Shown here in pieces: positions 62,942 to 64,000 of a stretch of DNA of 64,000 bases. The position numbers were made by a program, and so were the translations under genes. Where the stretch lies: assembly GCF_016858305.2 (NCBI RefSeq), contig NZ_CP074436.1:82001-146000 (forward strand), read 5' to 3'. Position 1 is the first letter of the stretch. Each line of letters starts with the position of its first letter. Source of the stretch: Polaribacter sp. Q13. GTDB lineage: Bacteria; Bacteroidota; Bacteroidia; Flavobacteriales; Flavobacteriaceae. The notes beneath the pieces are model-generated. The model did not search any database. It was not told the DNA's origin and saw only the letters and a list, made by a program, of their open reading frames with translations.

Positions 62942-64000
62942 TTATATATAATATATAGGATTTGTACTTTCTTCTGATAAAATGACTGCAAAATTACTAA
63001 ATTTTTTCGTAAGATAGTCTACCAAAAGGTTTTTTGTAAACTGTTCACTCTCATAATGTCCAATATCTGCCAAAAGAATCTTGTTTTCGGCTTTAAAAAA
63101 CTCATGATATTTAAAGTCTGCACTCACATATGCATCTGCTCCGGCTCTTTTTGCGTTTGAAATGGCAAAACTACCAGATCCGCCTAAAACAGCTATTTTT
63201 TTTATTTTTTTATTGATTAAATTAGAATGACGCACACAATCTGTTTTCATTGTGGCTTTTAAATATAAAAGAAAGTCGGTTTCATCCATCTCCGATGGAA
63301 GTTCTCCAATCATTCCCATTCCAGTATTTTGATGCACATTTTCTGTGATAACTAATTCATAAGCAACCTCTTCATACGGATGATTGTCTTGCAATGCTTT
63401 TAAAACTGCAGCTTCATATTTACTTTCAAAAACTACAGAAATTTGAGTTTCATTTTCAGTATGATTTTTTCCTTTTTCTCCTAAAGTCTGATTAGAATTT
63501 TCATTACCTCTAAAAGTACTTTTTCCAAAAGAACTAAAAGAACTATTATCATAATTACCTATACTTCCAGCGCCAGCTTTAAAAAGAGAATCTCTTAGAG
63601 CATCTGCATTTGCAGTAGGAGTGTAGGTAGTTAGTTTTTTGATAATCCCTTTTTTCGGAATTAAAATGCTAGTATTTTCTAAGCCTAAAACTTCACACAT
63701 TTTTGCTGAAACTCCATTTTTAGAATTATCTAAAGCTGTGTGGGTAGCATAAATGGCAATGTCATTTTTTATTGCTTTTAAAACGACACGTTCTACATAC
63801 GAATTTCCGTTTAGTTTTTTTAAACCGCCAAAAATAATAGGATGAAAGCTCACAATTAAATTACACTTTTTAGCAATTGCTTCATCTACTGTTTTTTCTA
63901 AAGTATCTAAAGTAACTAAAATATTGGTAACTTTTGTTTGATAATTACCAATTAATAACCCAACATTATCAAAATCTTCAGCGTAATTTAAAGGAGCTAA
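62942..64000 (-). CDS. Nif3-like dinuclear metal centre protein (YbgI family), partial
   Basis: The frame is open beyond the Met at 63853 to the window edge; the added residues LAPLNYAEDFDNVGLLIGN are the conserved Nif3 N-terminus, so the gene starts outside. 352 codons are present, lacking perhaps 10-15. Metal ligands are seen in SFHPIIFGGLKKL, ATHTALDNSKNG and ADIGHYESEQF. A middle insertion (residues about 150-265, including YEAAVLKALQDNHPYEEVAYE) is the PII-like domain of the long form. The function is uncertain, with roles proposed as a GTP cyclohydrolase-like or metal chaperone-type protein. It is coupled with the coiled-coil gene. Confidence 0.93.
   Translation of the reverse strand, partial: LAPLNYAEDFDNVGLLIGNYQTKVTNILVTLDTLEKTVDEAIAKKCNLIVSFHPIIFGGLKKLNGNSYVERVVLKAIKNDIAIYATHTALDNSKNGVSAKMCEVLGLENTSILIPKKGIIKKLTTYTPTANADALRDSLFKAGAGSIGNYDNSSFSSFGKSTFRGNENSNQTLGEKGKNHTENETQISVVFESKYEAAVLKALQDNHPYEEVAYELVITENVHQNTGMGMIGELPSEMDETDFLLYLKATMKTDCVRHSNLINKKIKKIAVLGGSGSFAISNAKRAGADAYVSADFKYHEFFKAENKILLADIGHYESEQFTKNLLVDYLTKKFSNFAVILSEESTNPIYYI

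Overview
The window is a contiguous stretch of an AT-rich bacterial chromosome, most likely from a marine member of the Flavobacteriaceae (Bacteroidota), with a Polaribacter- or Tenacibaculum-like style. This is inferred from four things: the Bacteroidota promoter signature TTTG-N19..22-TAnnTTTG ahead of several genes, A-rich rather than Shine-Dalgarno leaders, typical families (PorV/PorQ-type barrel, DUF4105/Lnb, tandem DUF368, DUF349, short CarB), and the local order lptB-tatC-kpsF-recQ. Genus cannot be fixed from the window. No tRNA, rRNA, insertion sequence, prophage or CRISPR array was seen.

Region 1 (1-26743) is a surface-polysaccharide locus. After the tail of a membrane protein comes a unidirectional run of 22 genes (382-25252) with no gap over 9 nt and many overlaps, so it reads as one operon of about 25 kb. 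It encodes an O-antigen-type ABC exporter (Wzm/Wzt), about ten glycosyltransferases, a sialic-acid-type cassette (neuB-neuC-neuA), a divergent asparagine-synthase-like protein, an O-antigen ligase/polymerase-type membrane protein, a CapK/PaaK-like adenylate-forming enzyme, a WecB-type epimerase, and an MBOAT/SGNH pair that probably O-acylates the glycan. An initiating polyprenyl-phosphate sugar transferase follows from a separate start. The likely product is a sialylated or nonulosonate-containing, acylated cell-surface glycan.

Region 2 (26730-41621) is mostly envelope and housekeeping: Lnb-type lipoprotein acyltransferase candidate plus PorV/PorQ-family barrel, YheT-like hydrolase, phosphatidylserine synthase, a lipoprotein, lptB, AhpD-like protein, tatC, kpsF/kdsD, recQ (zinc cysteines missing), a LysR/YeiH pair with operator-like repeats, a methyltransferase/ZIP pair and a THUMP-domain RNA methyltransferase.

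Region 3 (41622-51155) holds two noncoding stretches, a small lipoprotein, yidC, pyrG, a lipoprotein followed by a decayed tandem copy of itself, rpmH (too small for a long-ORF search) and carB (lacking the C-terminal allosteric domain).

Region 4 (51156-64000) contains a TetR-TolC-HlyD-permease-permease efflux operon without an ATPase gene, two adjacent DUF368 (PopT-type undecaprenyl-phosphate translocase) genes, aroE, a DUF349 protein, a roughly 540-base noncoding block between two near-identical terminators, a coiled-coil protein with a degenerate zinc ribbon, and the 3' part of a Nif3-like gene running off the window end.

The less expected signals are: a palindromic intergenic repeat family with two copies in opposite orientation (41732-41800, 59526-59620); the decayed paralogue at 47441-47904; promoter boxes that overrule the longest start codons of pyrG and yeiH; and the co-occurrence in one operon of sialic-acid synthesis, an asparagine-synthase-like protein and an adenylate-forming enzyme of unknown role.
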